A model generated the notes under the pieces. That model did not search any database. It had not been told where the DNA came from and saw nothing but the letters and a program-made list of their open reading frames with translations. Shown in pieces: positions 22,761 through 34,239 of a stretch of 64,000 bases of DNA. Numbering within the stretch: position 1 is the stretch's first letter; each line of letters begins with the position of its first letter. The DNA comes from Plectrocnemia conspersa. Its lineage: Eukaryota; Arthropoda; Insecta; Trichoptera; Polycentropodidae. Made by a program: the position numbers and the translations under genes. The stretch lies in contig VTFK01000009.1 in the NCBI GenBank assembly GCA_009617715.1, forward strand, positions 1,178,001 to 1,242,000, in the 5' to 3' direction.

Positions 22761-24300
22761 TGTTTTTATAAGACCGTACTTTGATCCTTGAAGAACGTGT
22801 CTAGCATGACACCTTAATGATTTTAATGGTGCTCAACAATTTTTAGAACAATGGACTTGCTGACCTTGTACGTCTAAGACATTCGAAACATTGTCATGTG
22901 CATATACATTTCGAATGGCTCCAGTGTATTCCTTATATTCCACCTGAAAGATTCATTTCTCCATTCCATAAAACAGTACATACCAAACATTTAGCCATTT
23001 AGCTTTACTCCCATGTCGACCTCTACTAATGCTTCTTTAAAATCTTTATCAGAGTATAGGTTGAATAGCAACTGTGACAATATACTGCTATATTTATCAA
23101 AATTAAATTTATTTATTTTTGTCGACTATTTATATGAATCTTTGAATGACTGTTGGAGTTTGAACAGATGGAAATTTAGCAACACTGCATTTGTAATAAT
23201 TCGTTTGTAAAGGCTGTTGTTGATTTTATTTTAAAATGTTTCACTATTGCTAAGTCGTAAAGACCTACATTATTATGTTTTATTGCGCTTTTAACGCATA
23301 TTCAATTTATGTTTGTGCTGTTTACTTTTCTAGGTAGTCATAAAGTATATGGTAAGGTATATTATATTTATTATACATTTATCAGTAAATGTTGCATGAT
23401 ACAAAAAACGTAACAGACAATATTATATAAACTATATATCATAAGTTAAAAAAATTCGACGATGAAAAATATATGTATTTTATACTTAAAAAAAATATTA
23501 TTTACTAAAAATATTTGTAAACTACTTAAATATATTTATAATGTTCATATAATGCTTATTATTATTATTAGAATGTCCAAAAATAGATTATATATAATAT
23601 TATATCATTCAAAATAGTATTAAGCTAAGACTTAAATTAGCGTGAGAAATAAATTATATTTTTAGGAAATTTCATTAAAAAAAAGAAATTGAATGCTTTG
23701 ATTTTTTTATAAATAACATCCGAATAATCATGTATTCATATTTATAGATTTATACTTCATGTATATTACCAATAATGTAATAAATATATTACATTGAAAG
23801 CGTTCCAAAATAAAAATAGGAATTATATTTTACATATATTTTTTTTGTATACCATTAAATTTAGATAAATACAAAGTAATTCAAGCTTTTTTTGTTAAAA
23901 TAGATAATTGAAATTCTGTATTTCTTTCTTTAAATAAAGTGAAAGTTCAAAGGTACATATAATTTTATAATACTTTAATATTTATAACATATTTGTAATT
24001 GTATTATATAAAAATTAAGACTTAAATTTAGTTATAATATTATATTTAAATGTCTAAAAATATATTATATACAATATAAATCAAACAGAATATTATTTAA
24101 TAATATTTAAGACTAGATAAAAAATTTAATGTAAAACAATATATTTTTAATGGGTGACTGACCACACAACTGCTTTTTTATATTTGTCAAATTACTAATC
24201 TATTTCATCTAAATAAAGTATTTACAATAATTGGGTAAAAAAGCATAGATAAATCTTTTTAGATCGATTTTTTAATATTTGGTTGTCTCATACCATTGAG
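22761..24300. other. AT-rich non-coding stretch
   Basis: A 65-codon frame (23013-23210) has no context and is unsupported. AT repeat copies related to 21860 lie at about 23570-23690 and 24045-24160. Confidence 0.4.
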
Positions 24301-24330
24301 AGAAAAGTTCGATTTAGTTTTATTTTTCAT

Positions 24331-24358
24331 ACGACCTTGACCCTTGCGGGAAGGTCGT
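24331..24358. repeat. short perfect hairpin
   Basis: ACGACCTT (24331-24338) and AAGGTCGT (24351-24358) pair perfectly, with a further CC/GG pair inside the 12-nt loop. It sits in a GC-richer strip of about 100 bp. It could be a repeat end or an RNA hairpin; nothing decides between them. Confidence 0.5.
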
Positions 24359-24694
24359 TTTATTGGGCATCGAAGGACCAGTGAAAAATCTCTTTATTTT
24401 CTTCGTTCTAGTTTATCATATTTCTATACGTAAAGAGTCCAATAGGCGGGAGTTTTTTGATTAGATTTACTCCAGCATCTCTTGTTAATAAAAATGTTTT
24501 TAGAACGCATGTCCCAAATAAATCAAAATAATATTTTTTTTGATATTTTATATATCATACAATTATTCAGTCTCTTTACTATCACAATGACATATCCTTG
24601 AAAATAAAAATAGCGTTCAAATATTTATTACTTTTGATATCAATTTACATGAATGTGATATATATTTAATTGTAACATTTTTTTTTTTTTACAG

Positions 24695-24811
24695 CTACTA
24701 CAAACCAAGATGTCAACAACTTCAAAAGGGATGACCTAATACTACCAGATCCCGCAAAGAGCCCTCTTGGAAGCAAATCTCCTCGCACTCCAAGCGATCT
24801 ACCTCCAAAAC
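24695..24811 (+). CDS. internal coding exon, 117 bp, phase 1-1 (unassigned gene)
   Basis: A classic acceptor (a long T run, then ACAG at 24691-24694) and donor (AAAAC|GTGAGTTCG) bound a GC-richer block. It is open in the frame that starts after two bases. The translation includes TTNQDVNNFKRDDLILPDPA and KSPLGSKSPRTPSDLPPK. It is Ser/Pro/Lys rich with several SP and TP dipeptides, so likely a disordered segment with proline-directed phosphorylation sites. The exon is phase-symmetric: it can accept the 13288-13330 exon and donate to 62162-62209, where the codon completes as CAA (Gln). It can also be skipped without changing frame. I do not recognise the protein. A repeat origin is unlikely given the intact splice sites and coding character. 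Confidence 0.7.
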
Positions 24812-24999
24812 GTGAGTTCGTCATACCAATTATTTTTGAGTGATTTAAAGAACCCAAAAAAATCTATCAATATTATCAATTTTATTCAGCATGATTTTAG
24901 TTTAATGCTTTAAACATACAGACAACACACCAAGTTTCTTATCATTCATGTATCGAGTACGTGTTGCAAAACACGCTTCGATTTCACTGCATTTTTGGC

Positions 25000-25200
25000 A
25001 AACACATTGTGTCTATTTCCGTAGATTGCTTCAGCGAGTTAGCTCACTTTTAGGCCGCAGCTGAAAAACGACTGGAAAAACCAATCTTTCAGCTTCAGGA
25101 GCTTTCCGTAACAATACCGGTCTAATTATAAACACATTGCTTGGGTTCTCTGTGAGGCCACGTGCGGCAAGCCGCGAGCACGTGCTTCCAATTCCAATCG
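25000..25200. promoter_or_regulatory. GC-richer intronic patch with paired CACGTG E-boxes
   Basis: Two CACGTG sites (25159-25164 and 25179-25184) lie 20 bp apart. They flank a partly symmetric GCGGCAAGCCGC core (25163-25174), 350 bp downstream of the 24.7 kb exon. CACGTG is bound by bHLH factors such as the CLOCK/CYCLE, MYC/MAX and Hairy/E(spl) classes. The pairing and high G+C in an AT-rich intron suggest an enhancer; factor identity is inference. Confidence 0.35.
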
Positions 25201-25720
25201 ATATTTCCCTTCTTGTTTTGGATCGCTGCTTAACTGTATAGCAATCATAATTGTTCTAGGAATATCAAACGCTTGGCATGAGTCATTCTAAATTTCGCTT
25301 AAAAGTATAGTTATAGGATTTTTATTCACTATTACTAATTAGACACACGCATAAGAACTAGGAAGCCATATCTTACATTTGGACTTAAGATCGATATGAC
25401 CTAGTTCAAATGTCATGAAAAATGTACGTGTATTTTAATATTTCAGATAAAACGCATGGATACAAAATCTATTTTACGTTTTTATCGTAAATAAATTTAC
25501 AAAAACATACTTTTTGATTTGGAATTTTGTAAAAAAATACTTTCACTGATTTTTTAGATTCCATCTAACGAAATGTTTTTAAATTAATATTTAAAAAAAA
25601 ACGATAAATATTAATATAATGCTTTCTCTATGACATAAATAAAATTATTAAATTTTAGTCAATATTGCATTAATTATTATAAAATTAAGATATATTTTAT
25701 GTGTTACGTGGTAATTATTA
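25201..25720. other. AT-rich intronic spacer
   Basis: Nothing recognisable. Confidence 0.4.
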
Positions 25721-25724
25721 AGAA

Positions 25725-27330
25725 GTACTGAAATTGTTATAAAACTCTATTTTTATATGATTTTTTTATCAGCAAAAATATATGTATTATAGTAGTAATT
25801 TATACTATTAATTCTGTATGCTTTCAATAATCATACTAAAACATAATATATAAATGAATTCTTAATGAGATCATTTCATATATGAAATTGTTACAAAAAA
25901 CTATTTTTTATGTGATTTTTTATTAGCAATATGATAGTTTATACTATTTATTCTGTATGCTTTCAATAATTATACTAATATATATAATATATATAATTAT
26001 ATTCTTTATGAGATCATATACATAGATATAAAATAAATCAGAATAAAGTATTGCAAAATATTATTACTTTGGTCACATTTTGTATATTTAACCTAAAGCT
26101 TAATAAAATTACAAATTTTATCTATTATATTTGGCCAAACACATTTTGGAACAATGTTATCATATACTACTATTATATATAATTCGCCTAAATCAAAGTT
26201 TTAATCATAAAATTTAAAAAAAAAATATTGTTTTTACGAGAATGCCAGTTTTGTAAATGACTTCTGTACACTTTCAATAATCCAATAACCTTTCAATTAC
26301 TAAAAATATTTAATTTTTAATATGTCCAAACAAATATCTATCCATAGGATCATATTTGATAAATAAAATAGATAAAGTGCTGTAAATTGATACCACTTTG
26401 ATCATATTTGTTGTCTTTGACCTAAAGTTATCCACTGTACCAAATAAAAATGGATATAAATCTATATTTAGAAGCCATATATATTTTAAATAGCCCCATG
26501 AATAGTTTGGACCAAAGTCAGTTTTTAAAGCAAAATCATTTAATGGTACTATACTAAAATAGTGATTTTGAATTTATATTAAATAATATTTTTATAAAGT
26601 CGGTCGAACTGAATTTATAAACATAAAAAGTATATCAAAAATAGCATTAATATATTAAATAAAAATTAATAAAAAAAATTTATAATAAAATAAAAATTAT
26701 TTCTAAAATATATTACAAATTTACTTTTTTCATTATAAACTATATAATATAATGATAGTTTTGACTATGGCTTCTTATGGTTTCAAATATTTTATAGAAT
26801 TATTTAATGTTTAATATAATATAATATATACCCAATAAAGTACTGATAAATATGACTATTTTGGTCATATGTGTTGTCTTTGACCTAAAGTTAAATAAAG
26901 TTCTAAAGGTTTTCTTATAACTAGAACAAATTAAAATAGACATAAATCTATAATTAATAGCCATCCGAATAGTTTATTGTAGAGCAAAGTAATCTAAGAA
27001 AACTATTATAAATTAGTATTTCTTATTAAATTATAAAATATTGTTTTTTTTTGCTAAATAGAATTCGCTTAAAAAATAATACAGCAAAATTACTGGAACT
27101 AAAAAATATATTTCAAGTATGATTTTTTTTATTGTAAAGAATTTACTATATGAAATAAATAGGAGACTTCTTGGTCATTTGTGTTGTTTTAAAGTTAAAA
27201 TGATTAACTACTTGCTTTTACGAAAATGGACATACATCTATATTTAAGAGCCACATTTCAAATGGTTTCACAATTAGTTTAATTTAAACCAAAGACACAC
27301 CTTCTGGCCCAAAGTTATCTTATGATTACA
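25725..27330 (+). repeat. degenerate tandem (satellite-like) array, unit about 310-330 bp
   Basis: The phrase TTTGGTCA(C/T)AT.TGT.GT...TTGACCTAAAGTTA recurs. Its ACCTAAAG core falls at 26091, 26420, 26883 and in damaged form near 27189, so the spacings are 329, 463 and 306 bp. A second phrase, CTGTATGCTTTCAATAATCA, recurs near 25817, 25961 and 26263. A third phrase (AGACATAAATCTATA...AGCCAT) follows the first in the 26.4, 26.9 and 27.2 kb units. The units are AT-rich and well diverged, so the array is old. Confidence 0.6.
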
Positions 27331-27745
27331 TACAAAACAATATATGTTCAATCATCAACTATTGGTAATATATTTTAATAAAATGCTTTCAAAAGTGCAT
27401 TATTACATATTTTATTAATTTGTGCATTTTTTGGGATTTTTTTTTATTAAATTGTGTCATATATTATATAAAAAAATAAAAATATATATGTACGTCCTTA
27501 CTATTGATTAACTCACTATGTATTTAATGGTCATGTTAAGTTTTTAAAAAAATAGACTTTAAATATTATATTTTTTGAGTCACTTAAATACAGTATTTAA
27601 TTAATGTATCAGTGTCTAATACTCGAATATTTACATAAGTTATTATCTGAAGTGCTTTTATTTATTTATTATTTATAGCTAAAAATACCAGGAGCTCAAA
27701 TACACTTTTATTGAATTTAAACATCAAAAATTCCAATGACTCATA
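27331..27745. other. AT-rich spacer
   Basis: Nothing recognisable. Confidence 0.4.
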
Positions 27746-27749
27746 TTGA

Positions 27750-27970
27750 ACAATCAAAAACACAATCCTGACCCTAGACTTGACCCAACCATTTGCGATA
27801 AGTGATTCACGATTCAAAGATCGCAAAACTCACTTTCAGTACAGTAATTTAGCTGCCACTATACAGTTTGCGAATTTCAGTGATTGCATAATTGCACCGC
27901 CACAAACGGATAAGACAATTGAGACCATTTTGTGCTGGACACCACTCAACGGATGGCTGATAAGATAAAA
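27750..27970. promoter_or_regulatory. GC-richer patch with clustered GATA motifs
   Basis: GATAAG appears three times (about 27798, 27908 and 27959), the last extended as TGATAAGATAA, within 170 bp. It lies in a patch richer in G+C than its flanks. Clusters of GATA sites mark many insect gut, fat-body and blood-cell enhancers; any such role here is inference. Confidence 0.25.
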
Positions 27971-29630
27971 CGTGAATAAGTTCAATTCATGCTCTCCGTG
28001 AATAGTCGGTATTCATTAACTTGACCATTTGGATATATTTAGACTTCCTGTTTTTATAAAAAAATATTTTAATAAGAGGATGTCGTGTTGTGATCATTTT
28101 ATGTTATGAATCAATGACGTGATCCATTGTCACAAAAAATAGAAAACAATACTTTGGAGGATTGTCGCAAAGATTAATATTCTAGACTCGTTTTCCAGAC
28201 ATAATAGAGTGTATTAGCATATTGTAGTGAGCAAGGAAGTGTCCATTTGGTGATGACTGATGAGTGAATAAACTGAAAAGATGGCACACTAACGTACTTA
28301 CGTTCAACTATTTAAACATACTGGGTCAAGATGTACTGTAGTAAAATAGTAGGTTCACAAACTAGCCATGTAGATTTTGATATTGAGAAAAACTTCCAAA
28401 ATTATATATTCAATTATATATTAAATTAAGATAGATTAAATTATTTCATTAGCATATAATCATGGCTTTGTTAGAAATAATGATTACTAACAATAAGGCC
28501 AAATCAATAGCAATGATTAGCCATTGTTATGGCATATTTTGCAATATATTAATAATATATATAAACATACAGATAATCGACTACTGATAAATGATAATAC
28601 TAATGACGTAAATGCATTTTTTTTATATAAGGTATATATAAATAAAAAATGATTTATTTAAAATGATTTATTAACTTATCAACCTAACAGATGTTGTTAG
28701 TTATTTTATTGACACTAAAATTATCGTTAGCTATTAACTGAGATTTATGGGTCCGATAGTTGAATGATATTGTAATTATAGCGACTGAAGCAAAACTTAT
28801 TTATCTAAAATATATTATAACAGTATAACGTTTCCTCGTTGACATTTCGAAGGTCAGAATTTGACCTGTCGATAGCATATTTTTTTAGTTTCAAAGTCAA
28901 ATGTCAGCTCATAGATTTTCATAAAATATAATGCAGATACCATATTTTTTAATTAATATACATATTGTATTAGCATGTGTTTTTTGTTGTTATTTGTAGC
29001 GTGATACTAACAAATAATTTGTGTAAGTGTTTATTTGCAATAATATTACTTAAAACTAACACATACTTAACAACTTTACACTCAAAACATATTTTACAAC
29101 TCAATAATTTATTGTAAGTCGCCAATCGCTCGATCAGTATAATCGCCACGTGTTTTCAACGTTTGTTAATTAAATATGTTTTTTTATCTGAATATTGTAC
29201 TTATTTTTTATAGTATTATATTTGTACATATTATTATTTAGTTGATTTTATTGATAATAATCAGTTTTTATAAATAAAAAATATGTTACTGTCATCTTTA
29301 GATAAGTGAGTCTAAGATAAAAATGATTCTTATAAATCTATAAATCTATATTTGCAAACATGTTCAGTAGTATTTAATAAGTTTATCAGTTATAACTGAT
29401 TATCTCCATATTTCGTTGACGTCATTATTTTTCATTCAAATTCACGATATCGTTATATATTCATTTCAGCGACAGTTAGAATAGCCATTTTAACAAGGCT
29501 AAGTTACAAGAACTGCAGTATTTTTAACCGAATAAAAGTCGCTTTATCTTATTCAGCCTTGTGTAATTATTTTCCGAAAATCTCCTATATATACATATTT
29601 GTATGTACTATATATACTTTATATTTATTG
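27971..29630. other. AT-rich non-coding stretch
   Basis: Nothing gene-like. A perfect TGACGTCA (CRE-type) site lies at 29417-29424. Confidence 0.4.
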
Positions 29631-29638
29631 AACCTTTT

Positions 29639-30450
29639 ACAACGTCATAGAAATCCCGTGTTTGCTTTTTCTATCAGTACCCAACGCGCGTAGAAGTTTT
29701 TTTTTAATTGTTTAATGAGTCACTCAGTGACCATCAATGGCCTTGCATTCCCATCTTCATAGTAAACTCACGTTTTCGCCACGAGGGAAAAAGTTGTTTT
29801 GGTAAAAAAAAATCCTACGCAAGAATGGGTTCTCTTACGGCGACGAAACGTCGCATACCGACTTATACTGATTCCTTCTACAACACCCCACTACCCAGAA
29901 CTCGTTCGTCTGACCTCCCTCCCCGTCTCGTTACTTTTGGGTCCTTATACATATTACAACGCCACGAAAGTCCCGTGTCTGCTCTATTTGTCAGTACCCA
30001 ACGCGCGCAGAAGTTTCGATAGCAAATCTTTCTGTTATGGAGAGAATACCATTGTTCTTAATGTTCATTGTTTGTTGAACGCATATCGAAGCAAATGTTT
30101 TCTTAATTTTTAATGAACTATTCGATACGGCTATTTTAAACACACTTTAAGCACAATTTTGTGTGACTGAAAACTTAATAGGACTCTAGTAAACGGACCA
30201 GTGTTTCCAATTAAGTAAAAAATTTACATACATATATTTCCCGTATATATTTCAACGCAGTTTTCGATAGCCTAGTATTTCGGCAGTCGTTTCATAAAGA
30301 ATAGATTAAAACACTCCATGACATTGTTTATAATATTAATCAATCATATGAACAAACGCTTTTTAAACGAGCTACTCAGTGACAATAAATAGCCTCTCGC
30401 TCCTTTTTACATAGTTAGCGACTAGTAAAGAATTGCTTCATTTTTACTAG
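29639..30450 (-). repeat. locally duplicated mariner-derived fragments
   Basis: A block of about 67 bp (CCCGTGT.TGCT..AT..TCAG, then TACCCAACGCGCG.AGAAGTT) occurs at 29639-29705 and again at 29956-30021 with about 80% identity. The first is followed by AATGAGTCACTCAGTGACCA and then TCAATGGCCTTGC...CATCTTCATAGTAAACTCACGTT (29714-29776). That segment aligns base for base with the mariner fragment at 1195-1265. A third, weaker version is at 30361-30425. The open frames here (29708-30113, + strand) are shadows of this repeat and show no known domain. Confidence 0.55.
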
Positions 30451-30579
30451 CTTTGTATCTTGAAGGCTTGATGAAAAAATTACCATTTTACATATGAAAG
30501 ACCGCCTCAATGGTTGACTATGCCTGATTAAAAATAGTTGGCTACCCCTGCTGTCGGTCAAAATTCAAAGGGAGATCGC

Positions 30580-30760
30580 CTCGGTCGATAATGTCGACAT
30601 CCGACCACGTGACTCCGTCCAGTCATTCTCGAAGGGCTCAGTCAGTCAGGATCAACGCTCTGGCCACAAAAACAGATGGGGTCTGGCCCGCGTGCATTAT
30701 TTATACAATTAAGAGCCACGAGCGATCAATGCGCAGTCAAATGCCTCCCCACTAATTTGA
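30580..30760. promoter_or_regulatory. GC-richer patch with an E-box and CAGTCAGT words
   Basis: CCACGTGACTCCG (CACGTG at 30606-30611) and CTCAGTCAGTCAGG (near 30639) lie in a block well above background G+C. The CAGTCAGT run recalls the island at 14.0 kb. It could be an additional promoter or enhancer; no first exon with a donor is obvious. Confidence 0.3.
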
Positions 30761-31615
30761 CGGAAAAAGTGGGTGTGGTTCACCTTTTTCGAGTTGACTA
30801 TGGTCGAATTTGCGTGACTGGCGAATCGTTTTGTTTGTCGAGAAACTTTGGTTGATTGGACTTTAGTTTGTGTTTTCATTAAAAGTTATATAATAATTTG
30901 TCAAAACTGTCACATCGATAGTAGCAGCATTGTATACTCAAAACATAATAATTGAATATATTTAATTTACGGCAAATATTATTATTATTTTATTTTACTA
31001 TCGATCTTGATCGTGCATTTACTACTACGCTTGTTATTATAGAAAAATTCAATACTGATCTTTCAACACACTTTTAAAATTAATTAAATATTTAAAAAAA
31101 AAATTTTAACTAATCTCTTGATTATTTAGATGTGTGTTTTTGACGCTTGCTACGCGTTTTTGACGTCGGTCAAATTAATTAAAGTTTTGCTTTTTATTTC
31201 AATACAACTTTAAACTATTTCATAAAATAACATAGCAAAGTTTTATCCAATAAACGCCAGTCCTTCTTAGTGTAAAATATAAAACACGATTTAATAATTA
31301 ATTTGCCGAAAGTATAACCTATTTTTGTATTTTTAGTACCTGTTTTTTTCATTTCTACGCAGGGTCTTCTCTAGGGAAATATAGTAGTAGGAAATTTCAC
31401 ATAAGATTCACATTTTCATTGAATCTTATGTTTAATCTGATTTCTAAATAATATTGGATTATAAAAATAAATAAGCTCTTGATATTATTAACTAAATTAT
31501 GTATTAATAGTGTAAAAACCGCATGTACAATTTTATCGAGCGTTTTATTTTAACTTGAACTACACTTTAACTCAGATAAAATATTTTACGACCATACAAA
31601 AACGCATATTATACT
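30761..31615. other. AT-rich spacer
   Basis: Nothing recognisable. Confidence 0.4.
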
Positions 31616-31619
31616 GATA

Positions 31620-31920
31620 ACGTGCCTCAACAAGTGTTTAGCTATACAGTTTTTTATCACACATATTTCCTTTCCGCTTTGATCAGCTTCTGCGTTATCC
31701 CTTTACGTCATAACGTTAACGTAACGTTATCCCCTAGGGATTATCCGCATAAAGTCTTTCCTTCGTTTTCTTTACCTCGGTCAAAGAGAATGACCTTATG
31801 GCAATTTTCAAGCAATGTGACATGTCACGACAGTGACAAATGTGTATTTCGCACGCCATTTCCCTATAACAACAGATTGGTTATTATTGGCGTCAGATTG
31901 ATAGCGTAACGACCCTAGCT
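31620..31920. promoter_or_regulatory. moderate-GC patch, candidate regulatory element
   Basis: It contains nested palindromes (ACGTTAACGTAACGTTATCC; CCCCTAGGGATTATCC with a K50-homeodomain-type GGATTA) and GACATGTCACGACAGTGAC. A 95-codon frame (31622-31909) starts without ATG and shows no recognisable domain; I do not call it a gene. Confidence 0.25.
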
Positions 31921-32995
31921 ATTTTGATTAGGATGATTTTGCGTTTATAAAATTCGATTTCATACCGTCTAGTAAAAGTAACAGTCATGTTATTATGTAT
32001 AATAAGAATAGAAATAGATATTTTGTGTTCACTAATCACTGAAGAAGATTATGATACTCATAATTTTCAAGTCCAACCCTTTAGGAAAGTTTATATCATA
32101 TTTTAAAGGTCCCACGTTTAGCGACCGTCCGATAATTACAATGAATATTCGGTGCGAGACTATTAGTATTTTCTTACACGGGTTTCTAAGCTTGCGAAAA
32201 CATATGTTTAATGAGTTTTTATGGTAAATGATGGCTTTCTAAAAATCCGCGCGATTATTATAAAATTATTAGTATTCGGCTGATCTCTTATGTTTTGAAT
32301 GTTATACTTAAGACCTTAGTTTGTAAAATTCAGTCTAAATATAATAAATATACTAGTATCCATTGCGATTTTAATACAAAATATTTTTTAAGTCGACATA
32401 TTTACGTACGCTTTTTCAATTCCTCTCCTTTAAAATTTAATCAAATTTATTCAGAATTAAATACTCTAATGTTTGTGTTAATTTGACGGTGCAATGTCAG
32501 GTGACTTAGGTGGAACTATTATATCTAGTTTTATTAAAATAAAATTTATTTTTACATAAAAATTTTATTCTCTATAAACAGTGCACATTTTTTTTAAAAT
32601 TATTATTAACGAAAGTAATACGGTAAAATTTTAGTATTTTGAAGTGTTCTGTCATAGGTAAAGTTTGGGAAATTTTTATATAAACAATATCATTGGAGTA
32701 TAGTTTATTTATCTATTACCAATATGTATTTGCTCAAGTCTTAATTTACTACAGAAATTTTAAATAATCCTTACTTTACATTTTATTATTTTAAATAACT
32801 TAATTTTATTAAGAGGCAGCTTACACCTTACAATGCATAGATTAATAACCTTTGCTAAAGCTTGTTCATATTTTCTATCTATTATAACTGTATTCGATTT
32901 TTTTTAATCATTATTTTTAATATGCTAAAAATAGAACGTTCAATCACCGGTGATCGTATCCAAGGTAGTAAAAGCTTATTTATTTTTACCCATTT
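31921..32995. other. AT-rich spacer
   Basis: Chance frames only (for example 32295-32486). Confidence 0.4.
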
Positions 32996-32999
32996 TTGT

Positions 33000-33380
33000 T
33001 TTAAACTCGAAAGGGGTGCGGAGTTTAATTTCACTAATAGCTGCAGGGCGCCAAAACTACCACCACGCACGATAGACAGGAAATTGCACCTACATTGCGC
33101 AATTTAATTGAAAGTGACCACCGAATAGATTAGGTTCAATGGCACAGCGCTACAAAACAAGTCCTGGATCATCCAAAGGTCAATTAGAGAACAGTCAAAT
33201 CCTTATTTATTTATTTATTTACGATTGAATCCTTTGAGACTAAAATTAAACGTTACATTCGTCAGTTATTTTATTCGCGGACGTAACGCTTTATGTAACG
33301 AAACGAAACGCATCGGTCCATGAATCATGGGCTCAATCGGACGAGATTCAATATTGGAACTGAATTGCGCAATAAGATTT
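33000..33380. promoter_or_regulatory. candidate enhancer with two perfect C/EBP palindromes
   Basis: ATTGCGCAAT, the ideal C/EBP dyad, occurs at 33094-33103 and 33364-33373. Between them lies TTATGTAAC (about 33292), a PAR-bZIP-like site. The block is GC-richer than its surroundings and lies about 3.4 kb upstream of the large reading frame. Binding is inferred from motif identity only. Confidence 0.4.
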
Positions 33381-34239
33381 TTTAGGTAAACATATTTTTA
33401 TATATAATTCATAAATGGCAATTATGCAACTAGGACTTGTTAAGCGCTTGACCGCAAATATGTATAAATTAGCGGTCAAATTATTTTATCATCCTTACAT
33501 TTTTATTATTAAACTAATTATTATATGGATAAATATATTTATTCAAATAAAATTAGCAAAAATAATATTTTTTATATTTAAAATAAAATTTAACACGTGT
33601 TACTATTATTAACAGTTAGAACTGTCAGTTTGACGTTTAATTAAACATGGCTCCCTAATCAGAATCGCAAGGTCATAACACAAAAATTGCTGAGCATTAT
33701 ATGTTTAAATCGAACAAAATTAATTATATTCAAGGTTGAGTATTATTACATAAGCATTCGTGGAAATGTGTGGTAATGGTTATGTGACGTCATAAAATTT
33801 GCCGAGCGGTTGGTGATTATGAGTTTTGAAAAATATACAAAATGGCAATATTAAAAATATTATTTTTAAGAAAAATGGTCAATTAATAAATAATAATTTG
33901 CCAATTTATTCAAAATGACGATGATCAAAGCACACTAAATTTTGCCTATAAAATATAAAATATTTATACTAAATACCATAATTTAAGTGTTGTGAAAATT
34001 AATAATAAATAGTAGTATTGGTAATTTTAAATGCAAAATTAATTTATTTTTTATTTAAAACTCATATATTTATGTTGAACAAATTAAATGTCAATTAGAA
34101 TTATATTATTATTTTATTGTGTTCCGCTATATTAAAAATAAATTATTAAACGCTAAAAGTTTGTTTTATATTAGATAAATTTTTTTATTTATTAAGTTAT
34201 TTAAAATCAAATAGATAAGTTTAAAACACATAATACAAT
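33381..34239. other. AT-rich spacer
   Basis: The 65-codon frame at 33415-33612 is Ile/Phe/Lys rich through base composition and is not supported as a gene. A TGACGTCA site lies at 33785-33792. Confidence 0.4.

Noticed and set aside
29708..30113. Two overlapping 104-codon frames as a gene
   Set aside because: They lie in duplicated mariner-related sequence, begin without ATG or inside the repeat, and contain no known domain.
31720..31745. A homing-endonuclease (I-SceI-like) target at TTATCCCCTAGGGATTATCC
   Set aside because: Only the TAGGGAT core agrees; the rest of the 18-bp site differs and no endonuclease gene is present.
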